Below, in pieces: positions 44,809-57,999 of a stretch of 64,000 bases of DNA. Made by a program: the position numbers and the translations under genes. How positions within the stretch are numbered: position 1 is the first letter of the stretch; every line of letters begins with the position of its first letter. This DNA comes from Tetracentron sinense (lineage: Eukaryota; Streptophyta; Magnoliopsida; Trochodendrales; Trochodendraceae): positions 26,507,760 to 26,571,759 of the forward strand of contig CM026557.1 of assembly GCA_015143295.1 (NCBI GenBank), in the 5' to 3' direction. The notes beneath the pieces were generated by a model that did not search any database, was not told the origin of the DNA, and saw nothing but the letters and a program-made list of their open reading frames with translations.

Positions 44809-47001
44809 TGTTAGACATGATGCCCAGAAAAGTCATTTAGATTGTAAGATTCTTATTAATTTGATTAATAGAGAATTCTTCTTTATCTATTGTGAATTCA
44901 TTATGGGTAATTGACCATAATCATGAGATGATCTATATGATATGAGATATCGACAAAGGTTTATAGGATATATTGTAGGAAAGCTATGTGATGGGACTAT
45001 CACAGGCAGATATAGCTTTCTAGTTCCTTATACCTTATATAGTCACAGCTATGGGTGAAGCTGGCCACTTCACTTATATGGCTGCCATAATGCTAAGATG
45101 TTCTCAATGGTTGAGATATAGTTTTATCTCAAACTATTGTAGTGGAGACTACACATCAACATATGGGTGCTTAAATGTACACTAACTGATTGCATGCAAT
45201 GAGAGACCTCTTGCATAAAGATACTATCAGATAGTTGGTCTCTCATTCCCATTGAACAGTTTCAATGATCCTTAGATCTGATGAGTTCATTTATAACTGA
45301 GCAGTAATCTAACTGTTTTGATTCCATCAAAGTACTCTCTATCTTAGGGACTATGATACGGTGACAGTTGGATAGTCAGAAAGCTGTTCGAGTCATGATG
45401 AATTTCAAACAAAAAATCCATGCTCATTAATTTGAGAGATTATCTAAGTTTCGGGTAAGACAGTCGATTAAGCTTAAATCCTGCGCAGGTGACTTTGAAA
45501 TCAAACAAGTTTGAAATATATTTTTATTAAAATATTTTATACTTATCGAAAGATTTTCTCAAAATGTTTTACATGAGAAAAAGTTTCTCATGGCTTAATC
45601 AAATGTCTTAGAAACCTGGATGATGTACAATGAGCTATGAGTTAGATAGTATATTAATCTCGAAGGCCCATCAGGGATAATGTTATTGGAAGAATCAATT
45701 GAATTAAAAAATTCATGTGGTGGGATCCTTAATGGTTAATATTCTTACACTAGGATTCAATTGCAACATGGATATCTCACGTCACTTGTAATTCCGATGT
45801 CATTCCTATTTAGGGTCAATGGGATAATATTTGGTAAGCTAGGATTAGAATGTCCCAGAGCAATCTGTGAAGATGCTCACATAAGAAATACAAGTTCAAT
45901 AATAGATTAAATGTTAATCTATAATTTAATTGATTAAATGTTAATCATTAATAAAATAGATTAAAAGTTAATCTATGGTTTAAATTAATTGTTAATTTAA
46001 ATTAAAGGATAATAATTATAATTATTTAATTAAACACCAAATAAAGGGATATCGGTTTGACCCATATCCTTAAAACCCTACTAGAGTGGACCTTATAAGT
46101 GGGCCCAAACCCATGAGATTTAATCCCAAAGGTGGGCGCCCACTATGGAGATTCCTAATTGGATTAGGAGTTTGTTAGTTAAATAATTACTAATTACTAA
46201 TTACTTATTCCTTATTTTATGGGATTAGATTTCAATACTTAGAATGCAAGATTATAGGAGATAAGATTGGAATTGTATCACAACTAGGAGTATAAGACCC
46301 CATATGGCTCACGCCCCCCCTTGGCTCATGCCCCCTCCTTGGTTGGTTTCCTAATTAGATTAGGACTCCTTGGTTTTTGGTAGTTAGTTAATCCCATTAA
46401 TTAAGGAATTATTTTTGGAAAATGACTCATAAATTAGTAGGTTTATTATAACTAAAGTAGTTATAAATAAACTAGGAGTTTATTTAATTAATGGTACGAG
46501 TTATCATCAATTAATAATTCCTAAGGGATAACTTCTAAATGGATTATGATTAGGATATGATCCAAATCCTATATACATAGCCCAATCCCAAACCGTGTAA
46601 GCATTGATCACTCATTAATCCTCTCCTCTCCAAAACCATGAGCCCCAAGAGAATTCTCTCTTGGATTTTCGTGAGCTACAAGGGCTGCTCCTAGTTGGGT
46701 TTCTGAAGCTTGGGGTTTTGAACCCTAGGGTTTTGGATGATAGAAAGTCTACATCAACAATCCATCTTCTTCTTTTTGTTTCTTTAATACCAAGTAGAGA
46801 TTTAAAAGCTTCGCGGGGATAGCGAAGAACAAGGATTGAGCTTTGAATATTTCTTCGAGAAATCTCTACAAAGAGTTCTGATAGTTCGAGTTGGTTTTTG
46901 CTTCACCGGTGAACATCATTCACTGAGGTAATTCACTAAACAAGTAGTTAGTATTATTTGCTTTTTATGGTGTAAAGATCTTCGGGATCCAGTTTTCCGC
47001 A
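44809..47001 (+). mobile_element. Solo LTR, diverged family Z (Z4)
   Basis: It starts TGTTAGACATG, as does Z3 at 47750, and is proposed to end CCGCA at 47001, giving 2193 bp, the same size as the other Z LTRs. Flanks read CAAAAT on the left and CAAAT on the right, a probable duplication with one base changed. The layout (TTGTAGGAAA block near 44970, TAATTAAAT-rich middle, CT-rich then GAAG-rich 3' part) parallels Z1-Z3. Confidence 0.6.
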
Positions 47002-47434
47002 CAAATTTTAATCTAGATTAGCTCATGGTTAGGGAGTATTTTTTTATTTATTTTAAAGGATAATTAAATAGATAAATCAATTCTGTAAGCACCCAATTTT
47101 TACACCCTTTGTTAACTAGGGTTAAGGCATCTAACCATAGTTAAATCCCCAGCTCAAGTCCCTAACCCTAGGTTAAACCCTAGCAAACCCTAGGTCCTAA
47201 ACCCTAGCTAAAGCCTAGCCCTAGCCTAGCCCTAGCCTAGCCCTAAACATAGCCTAGCCTAAGACTGGTCCAAGCCCTAGTAGGCCCTAGGCCCTAGGCC
47301 CTTAAGGCTCAAGCCCTAAGGCTTCCCCTACCCTCAAATTCGGGTTGGGCCCAAGCTGAGGGCCCAAAAATTCAAAGAACTCCCACTCAAGTGCACCTGC
47401 AGGCCTGGGCAGAGCCCAATGAACAAAATCCAGA

Positions 47435-50400
47435 GGTGTCAGTAGTTGGATTGCCAACACCCTTTGTTTTCAAAGGACTTGGGGTGTCGGTAATTCCAGT
47501 ACCAACACCTTGGTTTTTCGGGTTTGCAGCACAACCACCCCCTGGGGAGGTCAGGCACGCCCTGTGCACTCCCTCTCCGGCCTGCAGAGCACCTCTCCAC
47601 CTCCTGTAGCTTCCCCCAACCCTGTACAAATACCCATGGTGTCCCCAAAGGGCTCCCCTATAAAGGGCAGTGCCTCCCACCTTCAAATCCAATCCCCAAA
47701 AACCTCCATCCGAACCCACGTGTGAGTGACGAGTCCCTAGCCTTCTCCCTGTTAGACATGTATACCCACAAAGCCATTCCGGAATTGTATTTATCTATTT
47801 TTAATCAATAAATGCATATTTTACATTCACACATTGTCTTCTACATTGGGTAATATATCTAAAGTATCCCATTGGATGAGACTACTTTGTCCCTTAGGTA
47901 ACATTGTAGGAAAACCATCCAATTAGTTGATAACTGATTGCTAAGGAGATATGATTTTTCCTGTTCCTTGTAGACCTAAAATTGTTCTAAGTTAATCAGG
48001 ATGCATCTGGACAATGTATTCCTAATAACTTACACATTGTTAGTTCCATATGATGGAGTGATGAATCTCAATCACTGAGAGAAAGGTCTCTTGACTAAAA
48101 TGTGGATATAAGTAAGAAGTACTTATATTGCAACTGGATCGCTCAGTGGATACCCTTAGAAATATACTGTCTTTATATTTAGGGTAGTCCATTTGACAGA
48201 TTGTCCTTAACCTGAGAGGTCGACATCTTCTCTAGTATTTGCCTATGTAGCTTTGATGTAGCCAATCGTCAATGTCCAACACACCGGACTAAATACGGGC
48301 TCGTTGGGTTATGTACGCTGTACTGGAAGAAGTGTGTGTACGCTCGACAAGGATTCCACTACTCTTACAGAGTAAATAATATTGAGTTGATACTTATATC
48401 AAAACCGGACTTGAAAAACCCAGCACTGGTATTTATCGATGAAATGGTTTTATTGAGGAATTTATTTTCTGTATAAAAGAAATGTAATAATAAATATTAT
48501 TTCTTTTAAAGAATTTTTAAAATATTTTGCTAGTCCAAGTTTGACTAAAAGTATTAAAGAGAATGGGTTCTCAATATAAGCCAGGGATTAAATACGGTAT
48601 TAAATATTGTCCCGTAAGCTTATAACAATATTGGAAGTGGAAGGACTGATCTGTAAACAAATCTTGAGATAGAAATACCTGCAAGTAATTCTCTATTTTT
48701 AGGAGGTTAATCACATTGTGTTAATGGACATTAATTGTGATTGGTGGAAGTCCAGGGATATAGATAAAATTCTATAATCATAATGGAGTATAGGAAAGGT
48801 GTTTCCTAGTAACAATGCTTTAACCGAAAGGTTGAGTACTTGGTCCCACAACCGGAAATAAAAGATCCCTTTAGATCCCACACATAAGGACTTTCTTAAA
48901 GTGTTTAATTTAATTAAATAATTAAATTAATTTATTTCTCTAAGAAATCACTATATGGTATAAAGCTCTAAAAGGTGGAATTACATTAAATGTGAAAAAC
49001 CAAATGGGTAGGACCCATTGGGGAATATTTTAAAAGAATATTAAAATTGACCAAATGGTCAACAACCCTTAAAGTGGCGTGTTGGAGTGGGGCCCACCTA
49101 GGGTGGGACACCCACTTCAAGGTTGATATAATAATTGTTATTATATTTAATTTGTTTCTAATTAACTAAACTACTTATTGGATAAGGTTAGTTAGTTAGT
49201 TACTAATTAAAGATTCCCTATTTGTTAGGGATTCTATTAATTTCTTGCTAATCAAGGAATCCTAATTGGATTAGGATAAGGATAGGATTAGTTGGACATT
49301 AATGGATAAGATTAGTTTCTATTTTGATTAATCCTAATTAATTAAAGGAGAAACCAAATAGGAAACTAATTGAGGACTTCTAATTGGATTAGAAAGTGGA
49401 GTCTTGGGTTGTAAGCAACCCAAGCATATCCTATAAAGAGGTGGACGTCCAAGGAGTTGGACACAATTAATTTTTTCCAGAATTTCCAGATTTGGAAATA
49501 TTCCTCTCCCCTCAATCTCACGCCCTCCCCTTTCCAATTAGAGGTGTACGGTCAGCACCCTTTCCCCTTTTCTTCTCCATTCTTGTGTTCTAGCTTTGAA
49601 TATCAAGACGAGATCAAGAACCCATCTTGAAGGATAAAGATTGGATCTTTCAAGATTTCTAGAGCTAGATTTTTGGAAGGGCCATTAGCTTCCATTAGAG
49701 AAAGCTTTAAAGAAAAAAAAGGTCCGTGTGGATTGCGAAGGAGACTTGGCAGTTGTGAAGTTTTGCCGGTATCGCTATTATCGTGGATTTGACTTAACAA
49801 TTTCAAAGTCGCAAAGGTATTCTGATTTTAACTCTCATTGAATAAAATCAATTAGAACCTTAGTCAGATCTTGGGATTCGATGTATGTCCCCCCAAGAAC
49901 TGTTTTTCTAAACTTAAAAAGAGGCATACTTTCACTCCCTAGGTCACTTAGGCATCCTCACCAATCCTACAGCAGCTTCCCAGCTCCGCCACAGCACCAA
50001 CGACGGGGTAGGGCTTCCCCCTACCCATCTTTTTTTTTGTTTTAACATCCTTTGTGAGCCCCTGGTCCTATCCAGGGGACTTTATTTCAGATTTTGCAGG
50101 TATACCCCTAATGGGGGGGATCTCTCCCACCTTCCTAGGAGTGGGGAACCCCCCCTGAGGGCAAATGAGCACACTTAAAAGGGGTCTGGAAGCTCCCCAT
50201 GGCGTAGGGAAGCCCCTGGTGCATGCCCAATAGCAGCCGGTAAGGCTGATTCAAAAAAAAAAAAAAAAAAATCCAGGGTGTCTGTAATCTCAGTACCGAC
50301 ACCCTGAGACCAGTTTGTTCGAAGGGCTGTAGGGCCCACCTGATTGGCTTTTGGACCAAACCAAGGCCAGGGTTTTGTTCCCCTAGACCTCCTCTACAAC

Positions 50401-50730
50401 TTCTTTGAAGGGACCAAGTCCCAGAGATGAGCTTAATAGGGATTAAAATCCCCACTTTTGCAAACTGCCCAGGATGTCGGCACTTCCAGTGCCGACATTC
50501 ATCATTTTATGCGACAATGCGTACAGGCCCCTTTCCCTTGTTGTGTGGCCCACACCAGGGAACCCCTAGGGCCCAAACCAGGCCCACTGGACTCTCCTCA
50601 CCCCAGGCTTCAATCCGATATATTATAGGCCCCACAATTCCATGAAGAACCCAAGTTACAGGCCTTTAAAAAGGTAAAAAAACCATGCTAACTGTCGCCA
50701 ATTGGATTACCGACAGTGTGGAATTCAGGC
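47435..50730. repeat. Five dispersed hairpin motifs in the Tat LTR
   Basis: Motifs lie at about 47435-47460, 47475-47505, 50275-50305, 50472-50500 and 50690-50718. Each has arms of about 9-12 bases of the type GTGTCGGTA and TACCGACAC around a short loop such as ATTCCAG. The first two lie left of Z3 and the last three right of it. Confidence 0.7.
47750..49934 (+). mobile_element. Solo LTR, family Z (Z3), nested in the Tat LTR
   Basis: This 2185-bp LTR runs from TGTTAGACATG to GGCATACTTTCA with exact flanks CTCCC (47745-47749 and 49935-49939). It is a third clear copy of the Z LTR. Confidence 0.93.
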
Positions 50731-51109
50731 TTTTGGGCCCATACAGTGGGCCCACACCCCCATGGGGGCCTACCCCAGGCCTTGCCTTGACTCATAGGAC
50801 CCAGCCCAGGCCTGCCCTTGCCTTTCTTGGCTTAACCACGGGTAAACTAACCCCGGTTACAACTTAACTAGGGTTAACTTACAAACCTTCTTTGAAAAAT
50901 TCCTAAAAATTGGGAAAAATCTCAAATGGCATTGTGACACCAAACGTGAGCTTGTATAATGGCCCACCTTGGTTAATACGACTACCCATGGTTAAACCCA
51001 TGTCTAAACCATGGTTAGTCCATTTAACTTGGGAAATTGGGATAAGACCCCTAAAATCAACAAAATAAATTCAAAGGACCATAAAACTGAATTTGGACCT
51101 TAACCTTAG

Positions 51110-51400
51110 GCCCACCGGGCTAATCCAAACCTACCGAGCTTAACTCTAGGCCTACCGGGCTTAACCTTAGGCCTACCGGGCCGATCCAGGCCTACCGGGC
51201 TTAACCTTAGGCCTACCGGGATTAACCTTAGGCCTACCGGGCCAACCCAAGCCTATCAGGCTTAACCTTAGGCCTATCGGGCCGCTCCAAGCCTACCAGG
51301 CTTAACTCCGGGCCTACCGGGCCACACCCTAGTCTACCGGCCTCCTTCCCGACCTACCGGGCCTAAGCCTGCCGGGCTTCAACCCGGGTCTACCGGACCC
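51110..51400. repeat. GGCCTACCGGGCTTAACC minisatellite
   Basis: About a dozen degenerate units of roughly 21 bp (CCTACCGGGCTTAACCTTAGG and variants) stand in tandem within the Tat LTR. Confidence 0.8.
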
Positions 51401-51896
51401 AATCAACCCAGCACTTGACTAACTCAGTCAACTCACCCCTAGTCTACCAGACTAGACCCTAAGCCACCCTTGGTGCACACACAACACAACCCTCAGCCTC
51501 GGCACGGGCTCATGTGCCAGAACTACGCTCGGTCTGATCTCACCCCAATGTGAGTACGTAGGCAGCCCAACTCGGGCCCGACCCTAGTTTAGCTTTCTCC
51601 TTCTTGCGTTAGTATAAACTAAATCAATAGCATTTGATTAGTACTTGACATTTAAATGGCTTAAACCTAGTAAGTAGGGAACCATTGTAAAACGGAAGTG
51701 CCGGGGTGCCTAAAACCTTCCCCGGGCTTAACTGAACCACTTACCTAGATCTCTAAGCAGACCAAGACCTTATCCATTATCATGAGACTTATCCCTACCG
51801 AATAAATAAGTGGCGACTCTAAACATAAAATCAATTGACCACATCGCCAGGACAACACCCCTGTGGGCGCGGGACCGAAATCCTTGTTCACAACTC

Positions 51897-51912
51897 TGGC
51901 GACTCTGCTGGG
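51897..51912 (+). other. Primer-binding site of the Tat element
   Basis: TGGCGACTCTGCTGGG, four bases after ACA and CTC-ended text, is the Tat/Ogre type of site, generally assigned to tRNA-Arg rather than initiator Met. The tRNA assignment is from family knowledge. Confidence 0.75.
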
Positions 51913-52560
51913 AATTAACTATAGTTTCAACCCGGAACCTAGGTTTAAGTCAATTAAACCTCAAATTAAATCAAATGTCCTAAGATTTAGTCTAATACTA
52001 ATTCTTTTACCTCTTTTGGTTGTATTGTGTACTGTGCATAGCATGCATGTCACAGTAGTGTAACAACCCAAAAAACCCTTTAGACAGGCTTAATACACTC
52101 ACGGCTGCTGGATGATTATCCTCAGTGACAGGGGCTTAAGAGTCTTGGAGGTCCACGGAATTACCGGGGGCCTATCAGGACAAGGCAAAGGGGTAGGTCT
52201 GAGTGAAGACCTCCATGCCGGGGATTTGGACCCCATGTGCTATGCCGAGGATGAGGAGTAGGATGTGTTTTATTACAAGCACAAGTTCGACTCATCACAT
52301 GCCCCTAGGTGGGTGCTTATTCGGGTAGGATGTGCCCGGGTAGTCAACCCTGACGGGGATAGGTATAGGGTGCAAGCAGGTTAGGGTTTAGAATATCCCT
52401 CAATAACCAGGATAAAGCACACCGGACCTCTGTCCGACTGCCCTATCGAGGCACGTGTGCCATGTCACACCCTAACAAAAAGAAAAAAAAAATCATCATT
52501 TGCATCACTTACCTACACACACAGTACACTTACATAGAGTCTGTACATTTGTCCAGGTAA
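51913..52560 (+). other. Leader between primer site and ORF1
   Basis: No gene was seen. It is noncoding sequence typical for the 5' leader of Tat elements. Confidence 0.5.
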
Positions 52561-54210
52561 ATGGCAGGTCTGTCAGGGATTGTTCCGTCAAGCAGCCAGC
52601 CTTCACGGCCCATACATTTGACCTCTCAGGGGGCATGTGACCAGACCCTCCTTGAGAAAATTGAGGCACTAAATCGGGATCAGCGTCTCACTTGGGCCCG
52701 GTACTACAAACTGGGTAACACCCTAGACCTTTCCATGGTTAAGACAGATTGGTGCCTCATTAATTCCGTCATCCAGTGTTGGAACTCTACCTACATGGTA
52801 TTCCATTTCGGTAAGAACGAGCTGTGTCCAACACTGGAGGAAATACAACGCATTCTGGGCTTAAACATGGAGGGAGATGCCATAGTACCACACTACAAGG
52901 TAAACTTCCAGGCAGACCTCTCACGGTTCTTGTGAATCAGACCTGCCTCCTTGCAGTACGATCCTAGTGGCACTTACAACCGGGTGTCCATTGATTTTCT
53001 AGAGAAATTGTACCAGCCCAGGTGAGATCCTGACTCCCTAACAGCTGAGATCTCTAGCCTTAATGCCTTTACACTGATCATCATGTCGCAACTGGTGCTC
53101 CCGAAGAGCCGCCCCTTTGCCGACTCAGTACTGATAGGGATCATCGACGACATGCGGGAATCTAAGACGGTTGTTCCGATCATCCTAGCAGAGCTACTCA
53201 GGGATCTCAACCTTGCGACAAAACGCAGAAAGGGTGTCTTCCACGTCAGTGCACTGCTTCTACATCTATGGCTGGTCTCACACTTGCTCACTATCTTGCT
53301 AGTACCTGATGTACCCCGAGATGCATACAGCCTGCCTAGGAAGATTTCACAGAATCAGGGCCAAATCGTGACTTCTGACGTCAAGACTCTCTACCGGCTT
53401 CTCCAAGACCTAACAGAGGAACAGATCACATGGGAATACGTGTAGTTGGTTCGCAGACAGCTACCACGCGTTGTCATAACAAGTCGACAATGCATGGTCC
53501 TAGCAGGGGTCACCGGCTCTGCAGCCTATGTACCACTCCGGGTCCTTAGACAGTTTGGACTCCCTCAACGTATCCTGGTTATAGACAACCTGGAACAGGA
53601 CTTCGTCGACTTCACAAAACAGTCTGAACACCTCACCCGCCGATTCTAAGCAGATTGGCGAAGCTCCCAGAGAGACCATTGGCCAGACTTTGTGGTCACA
53701 ACAGGACCACCAACCGATTCTGTATACAAATTGTGGGTAGAAAACCCTGACCTTCTACCCGGTATGCCTACACCTAGGGAACTACCTACACCAGTTGCAG
53801 CTCCATCTCACAGAACCATACCCATAGTAGAAATGGCGGTTCCCTGGACAGATTTCTTCCTGGAAAGGTAGCTATACATTCAAGAGAAAGAGAAGCGGCT
53901 TCGGAAAGCCCAACACGCATTCAGGCGACAAGAACCGGAGCGAGACCGCGAACTCCTAGCCATGCAGGAACAGGTTAACCAGTTCGAGCACACGGTCCAG
54001 TCTCTTCAGAGGAGGCGTAGAGGTGACGCCCAAGAAACCGCCGTTATCAGGGCCCAGTTGCACTTCCATCAGGAACAGCTTGATAATGCAAAAGCAGAGA
54101 TGACCAGTCGGATTCGTCAGTACGGATCCCACATGTGCAACGCCTCAGAAACAATTAAGTGCATGGAAGTCGAAATCACATCCCTCCAGCAAACAGATAA
54201 TGGACCTTAA
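52561..54210 (+). pseudogene. ORF1 of the Tat element (broken)
   Basis: Tat/Ogre elements carry an extra ORF upstream of gag. This one has a single reading frame of about 549 codons, with the start MAGLSGIVPSSS. An N-terminal part resembles the plant mobile-domain type (WNSTYMVFHFGKNELCPTLE, IQRILGLNMEG). A C-terminal charged coiled coil follows (about 53880-54200, QEKEKRLRKAQHAF). Internal stops occur at 52933, 53023, 53443, 53647 and 53869, all in the same frame, so the damage is by substitution rather than indel. Its role in the element life cycle is not established. Gag follows after about 150 bases. Confidence 0.75.
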
Positions 54211-54360
54211 AGGCGTGCCCCAGCCGCTAGACTTTGTCATCCCTGATGGACCTACTTAGGGTTGAGTCTTTTCCAATTTCTTGAGTCCGTCTTGTACCCA
54301 CCTCACTCACTGCATTGCAATTAATGGAAATTCTTCCTGCATTTTCTATCCTACACATGC

Positions 54361-57300
54361 ATGATCGTGATTAGCCGTTCCATTCTTTTCAGTTGCATGA
54401 GCCAACCCATGAATCGATCCTTCACTGCCCTTCTCGCAGAAGTAGAGGACGCGGTCTTGACAGAAATACCAATCTCCGAGCAAGTACGTATCAGAGCCCA
54501 GTCGAAAAACAGCTCAGATTCAATGGCAGAACCTACTGACCAGCAGCAGAGAACCAATGAGATCTTACAGTCTCATGACAGGGACATCGCGGCCATGCAA
54601 TCCAAGCTAGACAAGGTTCTGGATTCCTTCACAATTCTACTGGGTACCCATATCGACAACCCTGCTTCCTGAAACCCGACCGGTGAATCAGCAGAACAGC
54701 CAATCCCTGAACCTCACCAAAACCCGTTCGTTATCCCTAACCCTGGACCCACTGTAGGTGGAGGAGAGGCAAAGTATGAACATTATGATGGAGCAGAGCA
54801 TCCCAAGGCCTCTCATATCAATCAGGACAGACCATCCTCTTCCACAGACACTATGACAGCTCTTCGTGACCAGCACGAAGAGATCAAACAGATGAAGGAA
54901 TAACTGAAAAGGATGAAAGGTACTTCTACCAGCACCAGTCTATCACTGGAGGACTTGACCTTCTCTACAGGAGAGGTTGTACCTGTAGGCTTCAAAGTCC
55001 CAGACTTCGACAAGTACGATGGGACAGGTTGTCTGAAACAGCATTTTCAATTATACCTGAGGGACATGCTCCTATACCAGAAGAACCAGCCTCTCCTGAT
55101 ACAGTACTTCCAGAAAAGCCTAAAGGGAGTAGCCCTAACATGGTGGATGTCAGTGGATAAACAAAGGATCAAGTCGTGGTAGGACGCCATGGACTACTTT
55201 ATCGAGCAATACTCCTTTAATCAGGAACTCCGACCTCAGTGGAGTCAGCTCGAACAGATGAGCCAGCGCAATAATGAATCCTTCTTGGAGTACGCCACCC
55301 GGTGGAGGGAAATGGCGGCTAAAATCCCTACTCCTATCCCAAAGGAACAACTCGCAAGCATGTTCATGGGCACATTGAAGCAGCCCTACTCTACGTTAAT
55401 GGTCACATTGCCTGTAGTTGACTTTGGCACCATCGTCAAGACGGGCGCCCGTATTGAAACAGCCATCAAGAGTGGGGCAATCCACTCCAGTCTAGGGCTT
55501 GATCCTCCAAAGACAGCAGCCTCAACCAGCAGGAATAGTGGTCCACGGGACCATAAAAAAAGGAAAGTGTAAACATGGTGGCTCCTACAGCACCCATCAA
55601 ACTACCAGCAGCTCCGGCTCAGCCAGCCAGAAACACCAGGCCAGCCCGGCCTAACCAGGGTCAAAACCTACAACAAAATAAGCCCCTTCGAAACTTCACC
55701 CCTCTCCCTTACTCTCTCAGCCAACTGTGAGAGTTTCTGACCAAACATGGTCTTCTTGCTTTCAGAGGCCCTACACCTCTTCTACCTCCAGACAAGAGAA
55801 GTAAGAACTATGATGTCAATCAACACTGCGCCTTTCACCAAGGCCCAGACCATGCGATAGATTACTGCATCAGCCTCAAATGCGCCATCCAGGATCTCCT
55901 AGATGAGGGTAGGGTTGAGCTGGCTCCCATCAACACCAGTATCGACCAGGCACCACTGCCCCCACACAACAATCAAGTTAACTTCATACAGTGGGAAGAG
56001 CCTGGGGCAGGGCAGCCGAGACCTATCGCACCTTCAGTGGATGACGGCATCATCAGGCCTACAGTCATTATCCCTCTCCCCCTATCAAACATCCAGGCCA
56101 TTCAGGCCCCAGTCCAAATCCCCGCTCTCGAAACTGACAGAGAGCAGATTGTCTACACAATCCCTTGTCCCGCCAATTGGCCCACGACTCTAGCTCGAAC
56201 CTCCACTTCCACAGGCCCAGTACGAATTCCTCACCCCTCTTCTCAGCCATTTATACTGAACCATGTACCCACTCTCCACTCTCTCATCAATGAGAGCGAG
56301 AGCATAGCCAACCTAACCAGGTCTGGCCGGGTGTACCAACCATTAGCTGTCGAGCTAGCAAAAGGAAAAGGGAAAGAGAAAGAAATAGAAAAAGCAAGGG
56401 TGTCAGACCCTGACAAGGAAGCAGCAGAATCTACAGTTCTGCTAAAAATTCTTGAGAATGCAGAAGATTTTAACATCACACAGCAGTTGGGAAAAGTCCC
56501 CACACAGATCTCAATCTTGGGTCTTCTCTTGACCTCTGAGCATCACAGGCAACAACTCCTCTGGGTATTTAACAGCGCCCATATAACACCAGACATCACG
56601 CCCGAGAAGCTAGGGCATATGGTGGGCCAAATACTTGAACCCCAAATCATCTCCTTCACAGAAGAGAAAATACCAGACGGAGACAGGGACCATACCCGGG
56701 CCCTTTACATAGCAATACAGTGCATGGATAGAACCCTTTCATCCGTGCTAATCGACAACGGCTCCGGCCTCAATGTCTGTACACTGTCAACATTACAAAG
56801 CCTGGGTATAGACCTTAGTCAGGTGAAGAAGAGACTCATGACAATACGGGCTTTTGACAACTCAACCAGACAGAATCTGGGCGACATAGATCCGGCTATC
56901 AGAGTCGGACCTGCTCAATCAACTACCAACTTCCAAGTGGTGAATGTGCCTGCCTCATTTACACTGCTCCTCGGGAGGTCGTGGATCCACGCGGTCGGAG
57001 CCATTCCCTCTTCTCTCCACAAAAGAATCAAGTTCATCCAAGACGACCACCTAGTCGTCATCCTATCAGAGGAATTGGCAAGTTCCTTCGGGGACATACA
57101 TGAGCTCGGACAAGGCACATCTTTTATGTCATATCAGTTTGAGCAAGTCAGCTCTATCGCCCAGATAGAGGAACAGAGCAAGAGGCAAATCCCTCCATTT
57201 GTCAGGATGATGGCAAAAATGAGCTATCAACCAGGGGCAAGTCTGGGAGCCCGGAGTCAAGGAATGAAGAAGAGATATACCCCTCCACGCTACGTCACAC

Positions 57301-57713
57301 CCTTTGGGCTGGGCTACAAGCCCACATATCAGGATTATCTCGCCAAGCTCACACAGAAGAGTAACCAGTCGACGAAACCAGAGCCTCGACCCCACATTTC
57401 TATAACTTTCCTAGTTGGAACCTTCGAGCCTTACCCTACTGCACCTGTTGTCTTAACCCCTCAGCCCAATGTTGAATTGTCAGGGAATCCAATCCTCGAA
57501 GTCTTCAGCATGGCCACCTTGTTCGACGAGCTGACTGTCGAAGATGCTGCAGCAGAAGCAGAATATCTAGCAAGAGAGCAGGTCTGCACCCTCTCCAACA
57601 GCGTCGGAGCATCATCCAGTCGCCAGCCACTAATCTGTTGGTGGACTAAGGCTCTCACGATCGAGGCCAGCCGAGGTCAGGGCAGCTGTAATGCAGAAAA
57701 GGTCAAGCAGTGA
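54361..57713 (+). pseudogene. Tat gag-protease ORF (broken)
   Basis: Gag starts near 54361 or at the second ATG (54523). The capsid domain follows around 54970-55500 (FKVPDFDKYDGTGCLKQHF, LTWWMSVDKQRI, NNESFLEYATRWREMAAKI). Stops in that frame are at 54670, 54901, 55180 and 55570. At an A-run near 55553 the homology moves to another frame (start near 55575), which has a stop in the LSQL...EFL stretch. It contains a CxFHxxxxHxxxxC finger (CAFHQGPDHAIDYC, about 55825) and runs open from 56037 to 57713. The protease active site is LIDNGSGLNV (about 56750) with LLLGRSWIH. A G-patch-like stretch (PGASLGARSQGMKK, FGLGYKP) follows at about 57225-57330, as in Tat elements. This is the longest open frame in the window (558 codons). 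Confidence 0.88.
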
Positions 57714-57999
57714 ACCAGCACCACCCCTTCTCCTCCTTCTATTTCTATTTGCTCCCATTTGCAAAATCCAAATGTCAGGCCACTGTTGGTCTCTTTTTGT
57801 TTGAGTCAACTTTTGTAAACGATCATACTTGTTTTATAAATGAAATCTGATCTTTTGACTCAAAAATCATGTTTTGCATCAAAACATTTTGGCTGATGAC
57901 GAAAATTACACGGACTCTTCCCCTGGAAGGCCTAGTGTCCTGAAGCCACCAAAAACAAAAAATCATAAGCATGCTAAACTTAGCTAATTGATTTGCCAG
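57714..57999 (+). other. Possible intron or spacer between protease and RT
   Basis: There is no coding frame. Ogre-type elements are known to splice an intron between protease and RT. Here GAAAAG then GTCAAG near 57702 could be a donor, and TTTGCCAG at 57992-57999, right where the RT frame begins, a good acceptor. This is inference from the family. Confidence 0.4.

Larger units (their letters stand above)
47084..51892 (+). mobile_element. 5' LTR of a Tat/Ogre-type gypsy element, interrupted by Z3
   Basis: It begins TGTAAGCACCC and ends TTCACA (51890 or 51892), just before a primer site. Without Z3 it is about 2.6 kb. It is GC-rich compared with its surroundings. It contains CCCTAG/CCTAGC-rich DNA (47150-47300), five hairpin motifs built on TGTCGGTA and its inverse, and a 21-bp-type minisatellite (51110-51400). 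The right end has the GGCGACTC and CGCGGG text usual in Tat/Ogre LTRs. The 3' LTR lies beyond the window. Confidence 0.8.

Noticed and set aside
47150..47300. CCCTAA/CCTAGC-rich DNA resembling telomere repeats
   Set aside because: Units are irregular mixtures of CCCTAG, CCTAGC and CTAAACC, and lie inside the Tat LTR, not in a perfect telomeric array.
47387..47811. Overlapping ORFs on both strands of 70-110 codons
   Set aside because: They are GC-rich chance frames in the Tat LTR crossing the border of the nested Z3 LTR, with no domain.
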